From Clostridiaceae bacterium DTU079 (GTDB lineage: Bacteria; Bacillota; Clostridia; Acetivibrionales; Acetivibrionaceae): a DNA stretch of 45,381 bases. How positions within the stretch are numbered: position 1 is the stretch's first letter; every line of letters begins with the position of its first letter. The notes below the pieces were generated by a model. The model searched no databases and was not told the DNA's origin. It saw nothing but the letters and a program-made list of their open reading frames with translations. Position numbers and translations under genes: made by a program. Positions 1-9,003 of this stretch are shown here, piece by piece. The stretch lies in contig LFSC01000023.1 in NCBI GenBank assembly GCA_001512505.1, forward strand, positions 10,511 to 55,891. Direction: 5' to 3'.

Positions 1-22
1 TAGAACGGGGGACGGTTCTTTG
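1..22. repeat. Short G-rich hairpin repeat (REP-like), cut by window edge
   Basis: The first bases contain GAAC and GTTC flanking a GGGGGACG core, so they can fold into a small hairpin. From memory, similar GGGGACGGTTCT sequences occur as dispersed REP-like elements in Firmicutes, sometimes near IS200/REP-type transposases. No transposase is visible here. It sits directly upstream of a truncated HAD gene, so it may mark a rearrangement point. The left end is outside the window. Confidence 0.35.
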
Positions 23-66
23 TTTTAAATTAAAATCTACTTATGAGAGTTAAAGGAGATGTGGCA

Positions 67-165
67 ATGAAGACGTTATTTGTATCTGATCTGGATGGAA
101 CACTTCTAAGAAGTGATGAAACTTTATCGCAGTTCTCTATTGATACAATCAACAAACTGACAGAA
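67..165 (+). pseudogene. HAD-superfamily (Cof-type) phosphatase remnant, N-terminal only
   Basis: An ATG with a good ribosome site (AAAGGAG) starts a protein with the classic HAD motif I, FVSDLDGTLL, whose first Asp is the catalytic nucleophile of this family, followed by a typical SDETLSQ stretch. After about 33 residues the similarity to Cof-type phosphatases stops. The reading frame then runs without a stop into the next gene. Cof-type enzymes are normally about 260-290 residues, so the cap and motifs II-IV are lost. It is most likely a deletion remnant. If translated, it would give a 166-residue HAD-tip/SdpI fusion. Confidence 0.7.
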
Positions 166-198
166 AGGATTACTCTAGAAAGGAAAGGAGCTGATTTA

Positions 199-567
199 AT
201 GGGGATTTGGATAATAATGCTTTTGACCAATCTACTGATACCGGTTATTATGATTTTTGCCGGTTATATGATGTATAAGCATCCACCGAACAAAATAAAC
301 GGAATATATGGATATCGAACCAGAAGGTCAATGAAAAATGATGAGACTTGGAAATTTGCCCATGATTATTGTGGAAGGCTCTGGATTAAGCTGGGTTTCG
401 TTTTGATTATTCCAACAATAATTGCAATGCTTCCGTTTGTTCATGGTAGTGTAAAAAATATAGCAATAGTTACATTGATAGCTCAATTTATTCAGGTCTT
501 GGTGTTGATATTATCTGTAATCCCTGTAGAGTCTGCATTAAAAAAGAATTTTGAAGATGATGTTTAA
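199..567 (+). CDS. SdpI/YhfL-family membrane protein
   Basis: This is a membrane protein of about 122 residues with at least three hydrophobic segments. The motif GIYGYRTRRSMKNDETW after the first segment is the hallmark of the SdpI family, named after the Bacillus SdpC-toxin immunity protein; many members are uncharacterised. I chose the ATG at 199 because it has its own AAAGGAG at 184-190 with 8-base spacing and the protein then starts directly with a membrane segment. The frame is open further upstream into the HAD remnant, so a longer fusion is possible. No toxin gene is visible nearby, so immunity to a local toxin is not supported. Confidence 0.75.
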   Translation: MGIWIIMLLTNLLIPVIMIFAGYMMYKHPPNKINGIYGYRTRRSMKNDETWKFAHDYCGRLWIKLGFVLIIPTIIAMLPFVHGSVKNIAIVTLIAQFIQVLVLILSVIPVESALKKNFEDDV

Positions 568-678
568 TTCAATATTGAAATATTGTAGTTTTACATAGCG
601 CGTCAAGGGAAAAGATAAATATATCTTTTTAAAATTGGTAATCATCATGATTTTTGTAGCAGTGAAGAGGTGTAAAAT

Positions 679-1071
679 GTGAAAAGAATTAAAGTTACAG
701 CAGGGATTATCATAGACAATGACAAAGTTTTAATTACCCGTCGTGCACCGAAAGAAAACTTTGCCGGAGGCTGGGAATTTCCCGGTGGCAAAATCGAAAT
801 TAATGAAACTCCTGAAGAGTGTCTTATAAGAGAGCTTAAAGAAGAGCTTAATATAGTTGTTTGCGTTGGAAAGCTTTGTGCTGAGGTGGCCTATGATTAC
901 GACGATATAAGCATTGATTTAATTGCTTTTTATTGTACTATAGTGGAGGGAGAAATTCAGATGTCGGTGCATGACAAGTACAAGTGGGTTAAAATAAACG
1001 ATCTACTGAAATACAACCTTTTACCTGCAGATATTCCCATAGCCAAAAAGGTGATGGAAGAGCATATTTAG
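679..1071 (+). CDS. Nudix hydrolase, MutT-like (8-oxo-dGTP diphosphatase family)
   Basis: This 130-residue protein has the usual length for a MutT-type Nudix enzyme. The Nudix box is at residues 37-59: Gly37, Glu43, then Arg51-Glu52 and Glu55-Glu56, which bind the catalytic metal. The conserved Gly near the box end is Asn58. Family members hydrolyse nucleoside diphosphates linked to another moiety; the substrate cannot be read from sequence, but the short MutT-like build suggests oxidised nucleotide clean-up. Translation starts at a GTG: the overlapping ATG two bases upstream runs at once into a stop. A GAAGAGG lies about 8 bases upstream. It stands alone. Confidence 0.88.
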   Translation: MKRIKVTAGIIIDNDKVLITRRAPKENFAGGWEFPGGKIEINETPEECLIRELKEELNIVVCVGKLCAEVAYDYDDISIDLIAFYCTIVEGEIQMSVHDKYKWVKINDLLKYNLLPADIPIAKKVMEEHI

Positions 1072-1172
1072 TGATTTTTTTAGATTTAGAGTATAAATTA
1101 TTTAGAGTATAAATTAGTGAGATTGTATCAGAGATTAGTTATGATAAATACAAAATGGTGGAGATAAAGTTT

Positions 1173-1841
1173 ATGAATAAGTTGAAAAAGATTCTTATAA
1201 TAGTAAGTGCCTTAATATCAGCTGTGTTGATTACTGCTCTTGTTGCAATAGCAATAGAAGACAGGAAGACAAATAATATTTTAAATGATTATTCTGCAGT
1301 ATATACCAATGAAAAATATATGGATCCTATTCATATAGGCAATATTAAATTGGTTAAGCAAGATATTTCTTGTGGATATGCAGTTATTGAGATGTTTTCG
1401 AATTGGGCGGGAGGCTCAATTACTGAAGAAAGTTTGTATGAAGAATACGGAAAAGTTGTTACTTCCACCGGAAAATCATTCGAAGGGGAAATGAATAAGC
1501 AATTTCCAGCATTTAAGACAACAATGTATGCCTATTTATCCAATACGGAAATGATAGATAAGGTATATGATACTCTTAAAAATGGAATACCTGTGCCTTT
1601 TCAATGGGCGGCAAAAGATGATGATGTGTGGACATTGCATTATTCGATTATAACAGGTATAGATATTGGCAATGACACTATCACAGTATTGAATCCCTAT
1701 GGATACGAGGAGAATTTGACACTGGAAGAGTTTATTGAAAGAACAAGCTTTAAGGCCTATGAGAATATGCCAATATACTTAAAGTTGGCCTTTGCTTTCG
1801 GAGTTTTTGAAAGAAATACCATTTTTGTGATAGAAAGATAG
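1173..1841 (+). CDS. Membrane-anchored C39-like cysteine peptidase family protein
   Basis: The protein has about 222 residues. An N-terminal hydrophobic segment (residues about 5-28) looks like an uncleaved signal anchor, putting the rest outside the membrane. The body matches the Peptidase_C39_2 (papain-like) fold: KQDISCGYAV gives the oxyanion Gln63 and catalytic Cys67, LHYSII supplies His156, and VLNPYG supplies Asn174. An intact triad means it may be active, but C39-like proteins are often of unknown substrate and this one lacks any ABC exporter domain, so it is not a bacteriocin-processing transporter. I prefer the ATG at 1173, with GGTGGAG upstream, over an ATG at 1155. Confidence 0.72.
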   Translation: MNKLKKILIIVSALISAVLITALVAIAIEDRKTNNILNDYSAVYTNEKYMDPIHIGNIKLVKQDISCGYAVIEMFSNWAGGSITEESLYEEYGKVVTSTGKSFEGEMNKQFPAFKTTMYAYLSNTEMIDKVYDTLKNGIPVPFQWAAKDDDVWTLHYSIITGIDIGNDTITVLNPYGYEENLTLEEFIERTSFKAYENMPIYLKLAFAFGVFERNTIFVIER

Positions 1842-1878
1842 AAGTGATTTAATTCTATACCGGAAAATTCAACTTAAA

Positions 1879-2253
1879 TTATATGGAAATAAGTACATAT
1901 CCCAAGAACGGCAAAATAATACTTGACAATATACTTGTTATGATGAGGGATTTACCTAAATCATCCTCTTTTCGTGCAATATAAATGCAGCCTAAAATAA
2001 TACCGATTAATGGGGAAAATACAGACACTATATACAGCCAACATCCGCCTTTACTTGAGCCCAAGCTTCCATCGGAATAAACGGATAATCTTGAACCGCA
2101 TGAATCACAATAATCAACTTTTTGAGTAAATATTAACCGGCACTTGGGACAAATTTTCTTATATGAAATTACATTAGGTAAAGGTGCTTTGCATTTCCAG
2201 CAATCCGTTCTGTTTTCTCCATTTAATTAATTACACTTTGGACAAGTCTTCAC
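1879..2253 (-). pseudogene. Zinc-ribbon membrane protein gene broken by an in-frame stop
   Basis: Read on the minus strand from a GTG at 2253, preceded by a G-run, the sequence gives VKTCPKCN, then a TAA at 2229-2227. The same frame continues through two more Cys-pair ribbons (CWKC, CPKC, CDSC) and a C-terminal region with two hydrophobic segments ending at 1879. This matches the common plan of bacterial zinc-ribbon/membrane proteins, where the first CxxC continues straight on. One base change explains the break. The downstream open part (61 codons from 2064) is what remains as a continuous frame. Function is unknown; possible rescue by readthrough cannot be judged. Confidence 0.6.
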
Positions 2254-2415
2254 CTTTATTACCCCCCATTATAGCTCGTTAATATATTTAGCCTTTTGTT
2301 GTATCCCATTATTATTAAATAGTATTATAGCTACTAATATATATCTTCGGATTCAGATATAATGGTTAGCTCTTTCTAAACATATGAGTATGTATTTAAG
2401 TTTATGCCATCATCG

Positions 2416-2443
2416 CTAGTATTAATTATGCATTTAATACTAG
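2416..2443. repeat. Perfect 10-bp inverted repeat in the gene-free stretch 2254-2545
   Basis: CTAGTATTAA at 2416-2425 is mirrored by TTAATACTAG at 2434-2443, with an 8-base loop. No T-run follows on either strand, so it is not an obvious terminator; it could be an RNA hairpin downstream of the ABC operon or a protein site. I see nothing else in 2254-2545. Confidence 0.4.
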
Positions 2444-2545
2444 TGTATTTCAATAGTTTTACTGGTTTGTAATAACAAGGTATTATAATATTGTGAGACG
2501 TTGCCCTACTCATAAATCCTCAAAAAAGTAAGGTTACACTTAATT

Positions 2546-4306
2546 TTAGAGAGCAAATTGACTGTTGTACAAATTGGCATAAAAGCCTTTCTGTGAAAGC
2601 AATTCCTCATGGGTACCCTGTTCAATGATATTTCCGTCTTTCATAACCAGTATAATATCTGCTTCCCGAACGGTGGACAGACGGTGGGCAACAATAAAGC
2701 TGGTACGCCCCTGCATAAGTCTTGCAAAGGCCTCCTGAATTTTGATTTCCGTACGGGTATCAATGGAAGATGTAGCCTCATCCAGTATCAGCATGGGCGG
2801 CAAACAAAGCATAACCCGGGCAATGCTGATTAGTTGCTTTTGTCCTTGAGAAAGACTACCCCCGTTTTCGCCGATGACAGCATCATAACCGTTGGGCAGT
2901 CGTTTAATAAAGCTGTGGGCATGAGCAGCTTTTGCAGCAGCTATAATCTCTTCATCCGACGCATCGGGTTTGCCTATTGTAATATTTTCCCGAATAGTAC
3001 CGGATTTCAGCCATGTGTCCTGCAATACCATGCCGTAGTTTTTTCTTAAGCTTTTCCGGGTAATGTCACGAACATCTATGCCTTCTACTTTTATACTGCC
3101 GGAATTAACATCGTAAAAGCGCATCAGAAGATTGATAACAGTAGTTTTACCGCAGCCGGTGGGTCCCACAATAGCCACACGCTGACCGGATTTAACTTTC
3201 AGGTTAAAATCACGAATCAAGGGACGCTCGGGTACATAGGAGAAAGCTACATTCTCTAGAATTACGTTGCCATTGGCTGTATCAAGTTCTATTGCGTCAT
3301 CGGCATCGGGAATCTGCGGCTGTTCTTCAATCAATTCAAGCACACGGCCGGCACAAGCGAGGGCATTTTGAAGCTCGGTGATTACTCCGGAGATTTCGTT
3401 GAAGGGTTTTGTATATTGATTGGCATAACTAAGGAAGATGGAAAGCCCGCCTACCGTCATTGCACCTTCTCCGTTACCCCCGATGACCGTAAGCCCCCCC
3501 CCAAGGGCAACTGCGGCATAAACAAGATTGTTGATGAAACGGGTACAGGGATTGGTAAGGGACGAAAAGAAAACAGCCCGAAGGGAGTGCTTTTCCAATC
3601 GTTTGTTAATCTCGTCAAATCTTTTGAGTGCTTCTTCCTGATAGGAAAAGGCCTGGACAATTTTTGCATTGCCAATCATCTCGTCAATAAGCGATGTTTG
3701 CTCGCCCCGGGTTTCCGACTGCAGCTTGAACATGGAATAGGTACGTTTTGCAATGAAGTCTGCAACAAAAAGAGAAAGCGGTGTAAGAATAACTACAATA
3801 AAAGTAATCTGAACATTAATGGTGAGCATGAAAATGAGGGTGGCTGCAATTGTAACAATACCTGTGAAAAGCTGCGAAAACCCCATCAATAGTCCATCGG
3901 CAAACTGGTCGACATCGCTGATTATACGGCTCACAATTTCGCCCTGGGGATGGGCGTCGATGTACGAAAGGGGTAAAACTTCAATTTTCCTAAAAGCTTT
4001 TTTACGAACGTCCTCTACCACATGATAAGTAATTTTGTTGTTTATATGGTTCATCAGCCATTGGGATACAGAGGTAAAAGCAACAGTTAAACCGATTTTA
4101 AAAAGAATTTCGGCTATTTTGTCAAAGTCTACAGCCCCAGGTCCAACGATGCAATCAATGGCTCTACCTACAAGAATGGGTACATAAAGGGTCAATGCCA
4201 CTGTAACGGCAGCCAGAACAATTGAAATAAAAATGAGAATACGGTATTCCCTGATATATTTGAGAACCTTTCGGAGGTTATTAATTTGAACTTTTTGATT
4301 TTTCAT
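2546..4306 (-). CDS. ABC multidrug exporter half-transporter, consensus-site subunit (TM288-like)
   Basis: This 586-residue half-transporter has an N-terminal six-helix ABC exporter membrane domain (about residues 20-320) and a C-terminal ATPase domain. Walker A is GPTGCGKTT. Walker B is MLILDEATSS, with the catalytic Glu present. The signature motif is LSQGQKQ, not LSGGQ. It follows the partner gene at once (stop TGA at 4310-4308, ATG at 4306), with GGAGG inside the partner's last codons, so the two are translationally coupled. Together they form a heterodimer of the TM287/288, LmrCD and BmrCD type, which exports drugs or lipids. A longer frame extends upstream, but it overlaps the partner and has no ribosome site. 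Confidence 0.88.
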   Translation of the reverse strand: MKNQKVQINNLRKVLKYIREYRILIFISIVLAAVTVALTLYVPILVGRAIDCIVGPGAVDFDKIAEILFKIGLTVAFTSVSQWLMNHINNKITYHVVEDVRKKAFRKIEVLPLSYIDAHPQGEIVSRIISDVDQFADGLLMGFSQLFTGIVTIAATLIFMLTINVQITFIVVILTPLSLFVADFIAKRTYSMFKLQSETRGEQTSLIDEMIGNAKIVQAFSYQEEALKRFDEINKRLEKHSLRAVFFSSLTNPCTRFINNLVYAAVALGGGLTVIGGNGEGAMTVGGLSIFLSYANQYTKPFNEISGVITELQNALACAGRVLELIEEQPQIPDADDAIELDTANGNVILENVAFSYVPERPLIRDFNLKVKSGQRVAIVGPTGCGKTTVINLLMRFYDVNSGSIKVEGIDVRDITRKSLRKNYGMVLQDTWLKSGTIRENITIGKPDASDEEIIAAAKAAHAHSFIKRLPNGYDAVIGENGGSLSQGQKQLISIARVMLCLPPMLILDEATSSIDTRTEIKIQEAFARLMQGRTSFIVAHRLSTVREADIILVMKDGNIIEQGTHEELLSQKGFYANLYNSQFAL

Positions 4307-4307
4307 A

Positions 4308-6032
4308 TCATTTTGCCTCCTTTTTGAATTGTGAGTCATAAATTTCACGGTATACTTCGCATTTTTCAAGCAGTTCCTCATGTTTGCCGATACCCGCAAT
4401 TTGACCATCATCAAGAACTATGATTATATCCGCATGTTGAATGGATGATGTACGCTGTGATACGATGAAAACGGTGGGTTTTCCCGGCATTTTCCGTAAA
4501 GCCTTGCGAAGTGCCGCATCAGTTGCAAAGTCAAGGGCAGAAGCACTGTCATCAAGGATTAAAATTTCGGGCTTCTTTACAAGCGCACGGGCTATGGTAA
4601 ATCGTTGACGTTGTCCTCCGGATAGATTTTTACCACCTTGTTCGATAATAAAATCCAGTCCGTCTTTCTTTTGCTCAACAATTTCACTTGCTTGAGCTAT
4701 GTTTATTGCTTCCATAATTTCTTCATCGGTTGCGTCTTTTTTGCCCCAACGCATGTTATCCCGGATACTGCCTTTGAATAATACGGCCTTTTGAGGCACC
4801 ACACCAATTTTATCCCGCAGCTCATTTATTGGATAGTCCTTAACATTAACGCCGTCTACAATAACTTCCCCGGTGGTGGCGTCATAAAACCTTGGAATCA
4901 AATTTACCAGGGAGGATTTACCGGAACCGGTACCGCCGATGATACCCACTACCTCACCGCGTCGTACTGAGAAATTTATATTTGTCAAAGATTCATCCTG
5001 GGCATTTTTGTATTGTAATCCTACATTGCGGAATTCTAAGGCATATTCGGATTCAACTTTTTCATATGCCGCATCCTTTTCCACAAGGCTTGATTTCATA
5101 TCAAAAACCGCACTGATTCGGTTAGCACTGGCAAAACCTTTTGTAATGCTTATGATTAAGTTCGCAAACTTGATAAGTTCAACAAGGATTTGGGACATAT
5201 AATTGTAAAGTGCAAGAACGGCGCCTCGTGTAAGCATACCTGTTGATACCCGGATAGCTCCGATGTATATAAGCCATATAATGGCAAGATTGATGATGAC
5301 GTAGGTCAAAGGATTCGTTAGTGCAGATATTCCGCCTACAAATTTCTGTATTGCAGTCAATTCTTCATTGTGTTTGTCAAATTCTTCAATTTCCTTTTCT
5401 TCCAGGCGGAAAGCTCTAATTACACGAATGCCTGCAAGGTTTTCCCTGGTGGAGTTCAACACTTTGTCCAGTCGTTGTTGTACCTTTTTATAAAGGGGAA
5501 TGGATACAAGCATTATGGCAAAAACAACTGCAGACAATACCGGAATTGTCACTACAAAGGTAAATGCTGCATGGGTATCTACGGTAAATGCCATAACCAT
5601 AGCTCCAAACACTATGAAAGGTGAACGCAATAACAGACGCAAGGCAAGGTTTAAGCCGGTTTGCACCTGATTCATATCGCTGGTCATAAGAGTAATCATA
5701 CTGGATGTACCCAAGGTATCAATTTCGGAATAGGATAACTCGCCAATATGCTTAAACAGTGCACGGCGCAGCTTTGTTGAAAAACCCACTGCTGCTTTGG
5801 CGGCATAGTACTGGGCCGTTATCGAACATATCATTCCCACAACACCTAGAAGCACCAGCAACAGGCACATCTTAACCACATATCCTCTTTCGGCTTGCCC
5901 AATACCAATATCAACAATACTTTTGATAACAATAGGAACCAAAAGTTCAAAGGATGCTTCCAGCAATTTGAACAACGGTCCCAATATACTTTCTTTTATA
6001 TAGCCTTTTAAATAGACCGATAACTTTTTCAT
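4308..6032 (-). CDS. ABC multidrug exporter half-transporter, degenerate-site subunit (TM287-like)
   Basis: This is the first gene of the exporter operon, with 574 residues: a six-helix membrane domain followed by an ATPase domain. Walker A is GGTGSGKSS and the signature is a canonical LSGGQRQ. Walker B ends ILILDDSASALD, so Asp replaces the catalytic Glu. In heterodimeric exporters this gives one ATP site that turns over poorly (this subunit's Walker B) and one active site, formed by the partner's Walker A/B and this subunit's LSGGQ. The motif split seen here fits that exactly. GGAGGACATCCC precedes the ATG. The substrate cannot be predicted. Confidence 0.88.
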   Translation of the reverse strand: MKKLSVYLKGYIKESILGPLFKLLEASFELLVPIVIKSIVDIGIGQAERGYVVKMCLLLVLLGVVGMICSITAQYYAAKAAVGFSTKLRRALFKHIGELSYSEIDTLGTSSMITLMTSDMNQVQTGLNLALRLLLRSPFIVFGAMVMAFTVDTHAAFTFVVTIPVLSAVVFAIMLVSIPLYKKVQQRLDKVLNSTRENLAGIRVIRAFRLEEKEIEEFDKHNEELTAIQKFVGGISALTNPLTYVIINLAIIWLIYIGAIRVSTGMLTRGAVLALYNYMSQILVELIKFANLIISITKGFASANRISAVFDMKSSLVEKDAAYEKVESEYALEFRNVGLQYKNAQDESLTNINFSVRRGEVVGIIGGTGSGKSSLVNLIPRFYDATTGEVIVDGVNVKDYPINELRDKIGVVPQKAVLFKGSIRDNMRWGKKDATDEEIMEAINIAQASEIVEQKKDGLDFIIEQGGKNLSGGQRQRFTIARALVKKPEILILDDSASALDFATDAALRKALRKMPGKPTVFIVSQRTSSIQHADIIIVLDDGQIAGIGKHEELLEKCEVYREIYDSQFKKEAK

Positions 6033-6490
6033 GGGATGTCCTCCAAAAGGATATTAAATACAGTTTATATTGTAGCATGATTTATATTGTACTGCATGTT
6101 TTGGAAAAATGCCATGGCAGTAAATGTGGGATTTATACGTTTATTAGTTTATTGTATTAAAGAAAAATGTATGTTATTATTTAAATATAAGAGGGACAGA
6201 ATTTTCCTATCATTATAGTACTTTAATTATTAACTTTTTAACTTTTTAACTTTTTGACTTTTTAGTGGGAGAAATGATGTTGTGGGGGTGACTTGTGGAA
6301 TTATATAAATAAATTTTGATTTGCAGTACGGTTTTCAAAGTATTCATTCAAATATAAACAGCATTTTCTTTCCATCGATTTGTAGTAGTATATACATCTA
6401 ATCAAAACATTAATCCCTTATTAAAATAGATAAATATATTAAGTAAATTAATTTTTAAATTATAAAAAGTTTTTTTGGGAGGAAGAGTAA
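6033..6490. other. Divergent intergenic region between ABC operon and GH5 gene
   Basis: This AT-rich stretch has no credible gene. It must hold the promoter for the exporter operon (left) and for the GH5 gene (right), but I find no confident -35/-10 pair. I also see no A-tract plus CGAA/CGTA pair of the sigma-I type upstream of the GH5. A tandem octamer repeat lies at 6232-6263. GGGAGGAAGAG just before 6491 is a strong ribosome site. Confidence 0.6.
6232..6263. repeat. Four tandem copies of an 8-bp unit (AACTTTTT)
   Basis: The units run at 6232, 6240, 6248 and 6256; the last begins with G instead of A. The period is less than one helical turn and the region is T-rich, so it could vary in length by slippage. 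It lies about 230 bases upstream of the GH5 start. Confidence 0.8.
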
Positions 6491-8191
6491 ATGAAAAAGT
6501 ATCTTATCTTGTTTATTTCATTAATAATGCTTTTGACATTATTAATAGTTCCCGGTTTGCAAATATCTGCCGATACCGCTAATATTGCCGAACCGGATGA
6601 CGATTGGCTGCATGTGGAAGGGACCAATATTGTTGACAAGTACGGAAATAAAGTATGGATAACCGGAGCTAACTGGTTTGGATTTAACTGTAGAGAGAGA
6701 ATGCTTTTGGATTCTTATCACAGTGATATAATTGCCGATATTGAAATAGTAGCCGATAAAGGTATAAATGTTGTTAGAATGCCGATCGCAACGGATTTAC
6801 TCTATGCATGGAGCAAGGGTGAATATCCGCCTTCAACAGACACAAGCTATAATAACCCGGCTTTAGCGGGATTAAACAGTTTTGAATTGTTTAATTTTAT
6901 GTTGGAAAATTTCAAAAGAGTAGGTATCAAGGTCATCCTCGACGTACACAGTCCAACAACAGATAATCAGGGACATAACTATCCTCTTTGGTATAATGGG
7001 ACCATAACGGAAGAAGTATTCAAATCAGCATGGGTATGGGTTGCCAACTATTATAAAAATGATGACACGATTATTGGCTTTGACCTTAAAAACGAGCCTC
7101 ATACCAATACCGGAAATGTCAAAATTAAAGCGCAGAGTGCTATATGGGATGATTCCAACCATCCGAACAACTGGAAGAGAGTAGCTCAGGAAACTGCATT
7201 GGCAATATTGCAGGTACACCCCAATGCTTTGATATTTGTTGAAGGTGTTGAGATGTATCCGAAGGACGGTATATGGGATGATGAGACCTTTGATACTAGC
7301 CCGTGGACAGGAAATAATGATTACTATGGCAACTGGTGGGGCGGAAATTTAAGAGGAGTAAGAGATTATCCTATTGATCTTGGAAAATATCAAAGTCAAC
7401 TTGTGTATTCTCCGCATGATTACGGTCCGTTGGTATACGAGCAGGATTGGTTTAAAGGACCTTTTACGACTGCCAATGATGAGCAAGCAAAGAAAATACT
7501 TTATGAACAATGCTGGAGAGATAACTGGGCATTCATAATGGAAGAAGGAATATCTCCATTGTTGCTTGGTGAATGGGGAGGTCTGACAGAAGGGGGCGAC
7601 AAACTTCTTGAAGACAACAAAAAGTATTTAAGGTGTATAAGGGACTACATTATAGAAAACAAGTATAAATTACATCATACTTTCTGGTGCATAAATATTG
7701 ACTCTGCAGACACCGGCGGATTGTTTACGAGAGACGAAGGAACTCCATTCCCCGGAGGAAGAGACCTTAAGTGGAATGACAACAAGTATGACAATTACTT
7801 GTATCCTACTTTATGGAAAACAGAAGACGGTAAATTTATAGGTTTGGATCATAAGATACCCCTCGGGAAAAACGGTATATCCATAGGGAGTTTGTCAAAT
7901 CATACTCCAGGTTCTCCTACACCTACTCCGACGGAGAAGCCTGATCCGACAACTTCTTATGTTACTGTTTCTCCTACTGAAGGCAATATTATATATGGAG
8001 ATATTAATGATGACGGCGAAGTCGATTCATTGGATTTGACAGTTTTAAAAAGATTTATAATGCGTAAAATAAATGACATTAATACAGAGGCAGCGGATTT
8101 GGACCTTGACGGTACAATTACTTCATTAGATGTATCATTGCTGAAAAGATTTTTGCTGAGGAAAATACCTAAATTACCGGTTGAACTTTGA
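6491..8191 (+). CDS. Cellulosomal endoglucanase, GH5 (subfamily-1 type) with type I dockerin
   Basis: This 566-residue secreted enzyme has a signal peptide (about 1-28), a GH5 catalytic domain (about 35-455), a short Pro-Thr linker and a C-terminal dockerin (503-566). The acid/base is Glu202 in LKNEPH and the nucleophile is Glu361 in LLGEWGG. Two calcium-binding repeats start DINDDGEVDSLD and DLDLDGTITSLD, each followed by LKRF; positions 10-11 are Ser-Leu in both, and position 9 of the second is Thr rather than Asp/Asn. It should cut internal beta-1,4-glucan bonds while docked on a scaffoldin cohesin. Length and layout are like CelG/CelB of A. thermocellus. It is a paralogue of the GH5 at 13975. 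Confidence 0.93.
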   Translation: MKKYLILFISLIMLLTLLIVPGLQISADTANIAEPDDDWLHVEGTNIVDKYGNKVWITGANWFGFNCRERMLLDSYHSDIIADIEIVADKGINVVRMPIATDLLYAWSKGEYPPSTDTSYNNPALAGLNSFELFNFMLENFKRVGIKVILDVHSPTTDNQGHNYPLWYNGTITEEVFKSAWVWVANYYKNDDTIIGFDLKNEPHTNTGNVKIKAQSAIWDDSNHPNNWKRVAQETALAILQVHPNALIFVEGVEMYPKDGIWDDETFDTSPWTGNNDYYGNWWGGNLRGVRDYPIDLGKYQSQLVYSPHDYGPLVYEQDWFKGPFTTANDEQAKKILYEQCWRDNWAFIMEEGISPLLLGEWGGLTEGGDKLLEDNKKYLRCIRDYIIENKYKLHHTFWCINIDSADTGGLFTRDEGTPFPGGRDLKWNDNKYDNYLYPTLWKTEDGKFIGLDHKIPLGKNGISIGSLSNHTPGSPTPTPTEKPDPTTSYVTVSPTEGNIIYGDINDDGEVDSLDLTVLKRFIMRKINDINTEAADLDLDGTITSLDVSLLKRFLLRKIPKLPVEL

Positions 8192-8261
8192 CAATATTAA
8201 TGTAGAGGATTGTTGATGGAATATTGATAGAATAATAATACAAACATGAATTAAAACATAG

Positions 8262-8297
8262 AAAAAGCGAGGTGGTTTGAGACCCTTCGCTTTTTTA
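8262..8297 (+). terminator. Rho-independent terminator of the GH5 gene
   Basis: AAAAAGCGA and TCGCTTTTTT form a stem around a GGTGG...ACCC inner part, ending in a T-run, about 70 bases after the stop. Confidence 0.85.
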
Positions 8298-8550
8298 ATA
8301 TACTTTAAGTGTATTGATTTTTATGTTAAAAAGTAGGATGTAATTGCTATGTTAAGTAATATGACCAATAAAGCGAAGATAAGGAGAGCCCATGATGATC
8401 TACACCACAGCTGATACAAATCCCTGACAACCTTACAACAATCTTTCGACTGCTGTAAAGCTTTGCAGAACCTATATCAACCTTCGGCTCGACTACCGGA
8501 AATACCTTAGAAGCCTGCAGCAATCTTTCGACTACTGCAAACCTCCAGCA

Positions 8551-8590
8551 AAGGAAATAAGCAAACTTCAAAAGAAATAAGCAAACTTCA
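8551..8590. repeat. 20-bp tandem duplication
   Basis: Two adjacent copies (8551-8570 and 8571-8590) of a unit ending in GCAAACTTCA differ at one base. It lies in the gene-free repeat block. Confidence 0.85.
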
Positions 8591-8895
8591 ACAATAAAAT
8601 CCAAATGCCTGCGGAACTTCCGGTAATCTTAGCTCGAATACCATACATCCCTTTTGACCACACTGCAACATTTGGTGCTGCAGTATAGCCTTACAGGACA
8701 TATAATACTCTTCCCTCCGGTTAATATCAAGCTTAATCAAAACTTCAGAAATAACCTGATATTAGCCTTTGGCCGACCATTATAAAGCCAATTTTGACCT
8801 TATAATGATCTTGGCTCGACCATCATGAACCCTACGCTAAATATTATGAACATTTAAAAATTCTTTTATTCTAAAGATTTATGGCAATTTTAGGA

Positions 8896-8924
8896 TTGAC
8901 TTGAATATTTCGATATGTTAACAT
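8896..8924 (+). promoter_or_regulatory. Possible sigma-A promoter of the 9004 gene
   Basis: TTGACT and TAACAT are separated by 17 bases, about 80 bases upstream of the start codon. The -35 is good and the -10 is fair. Confidence 0.45.
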
Positions 8925-9003
8925 TTTGCTTATAAGATTATTCTTAATCAAATTAATCATAATATTATAACAAGTCTTAATAATCTTATCAGGAGGGGGA
9001 AAA

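Larger units (their letters stand above)
8300..9003. other. Gene-free region with degenerate short repeats
   Basis: Apart from the 5' leader of the next gene, no reading frame here looks like a protein. Between about 8390 and 8840 the plus strand is unusually rich in C and A and holds loosely repeated words: CAATCTTTCGACT at 8439 and 8521, several GGCTCGAC/GGCCGACC-like words (about 8474, 8780, 8812), and a 20-bp tandem duplication. It may be a decayed gene or repeat array, or a structured RNA. I cannot tell which. Confidence 0.55.

Noticed and set aside
3368..3892. 174-codon plus-strand frame
   Set aside because: Antisense of the ABC transporter subunit whose motifs are unmistakable.
8347..8604. 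85-codon minus-strand frame
   Set aside because: Lies in the degenerate repeat block; no ribosome site, composition unlike the neighbouring genes.
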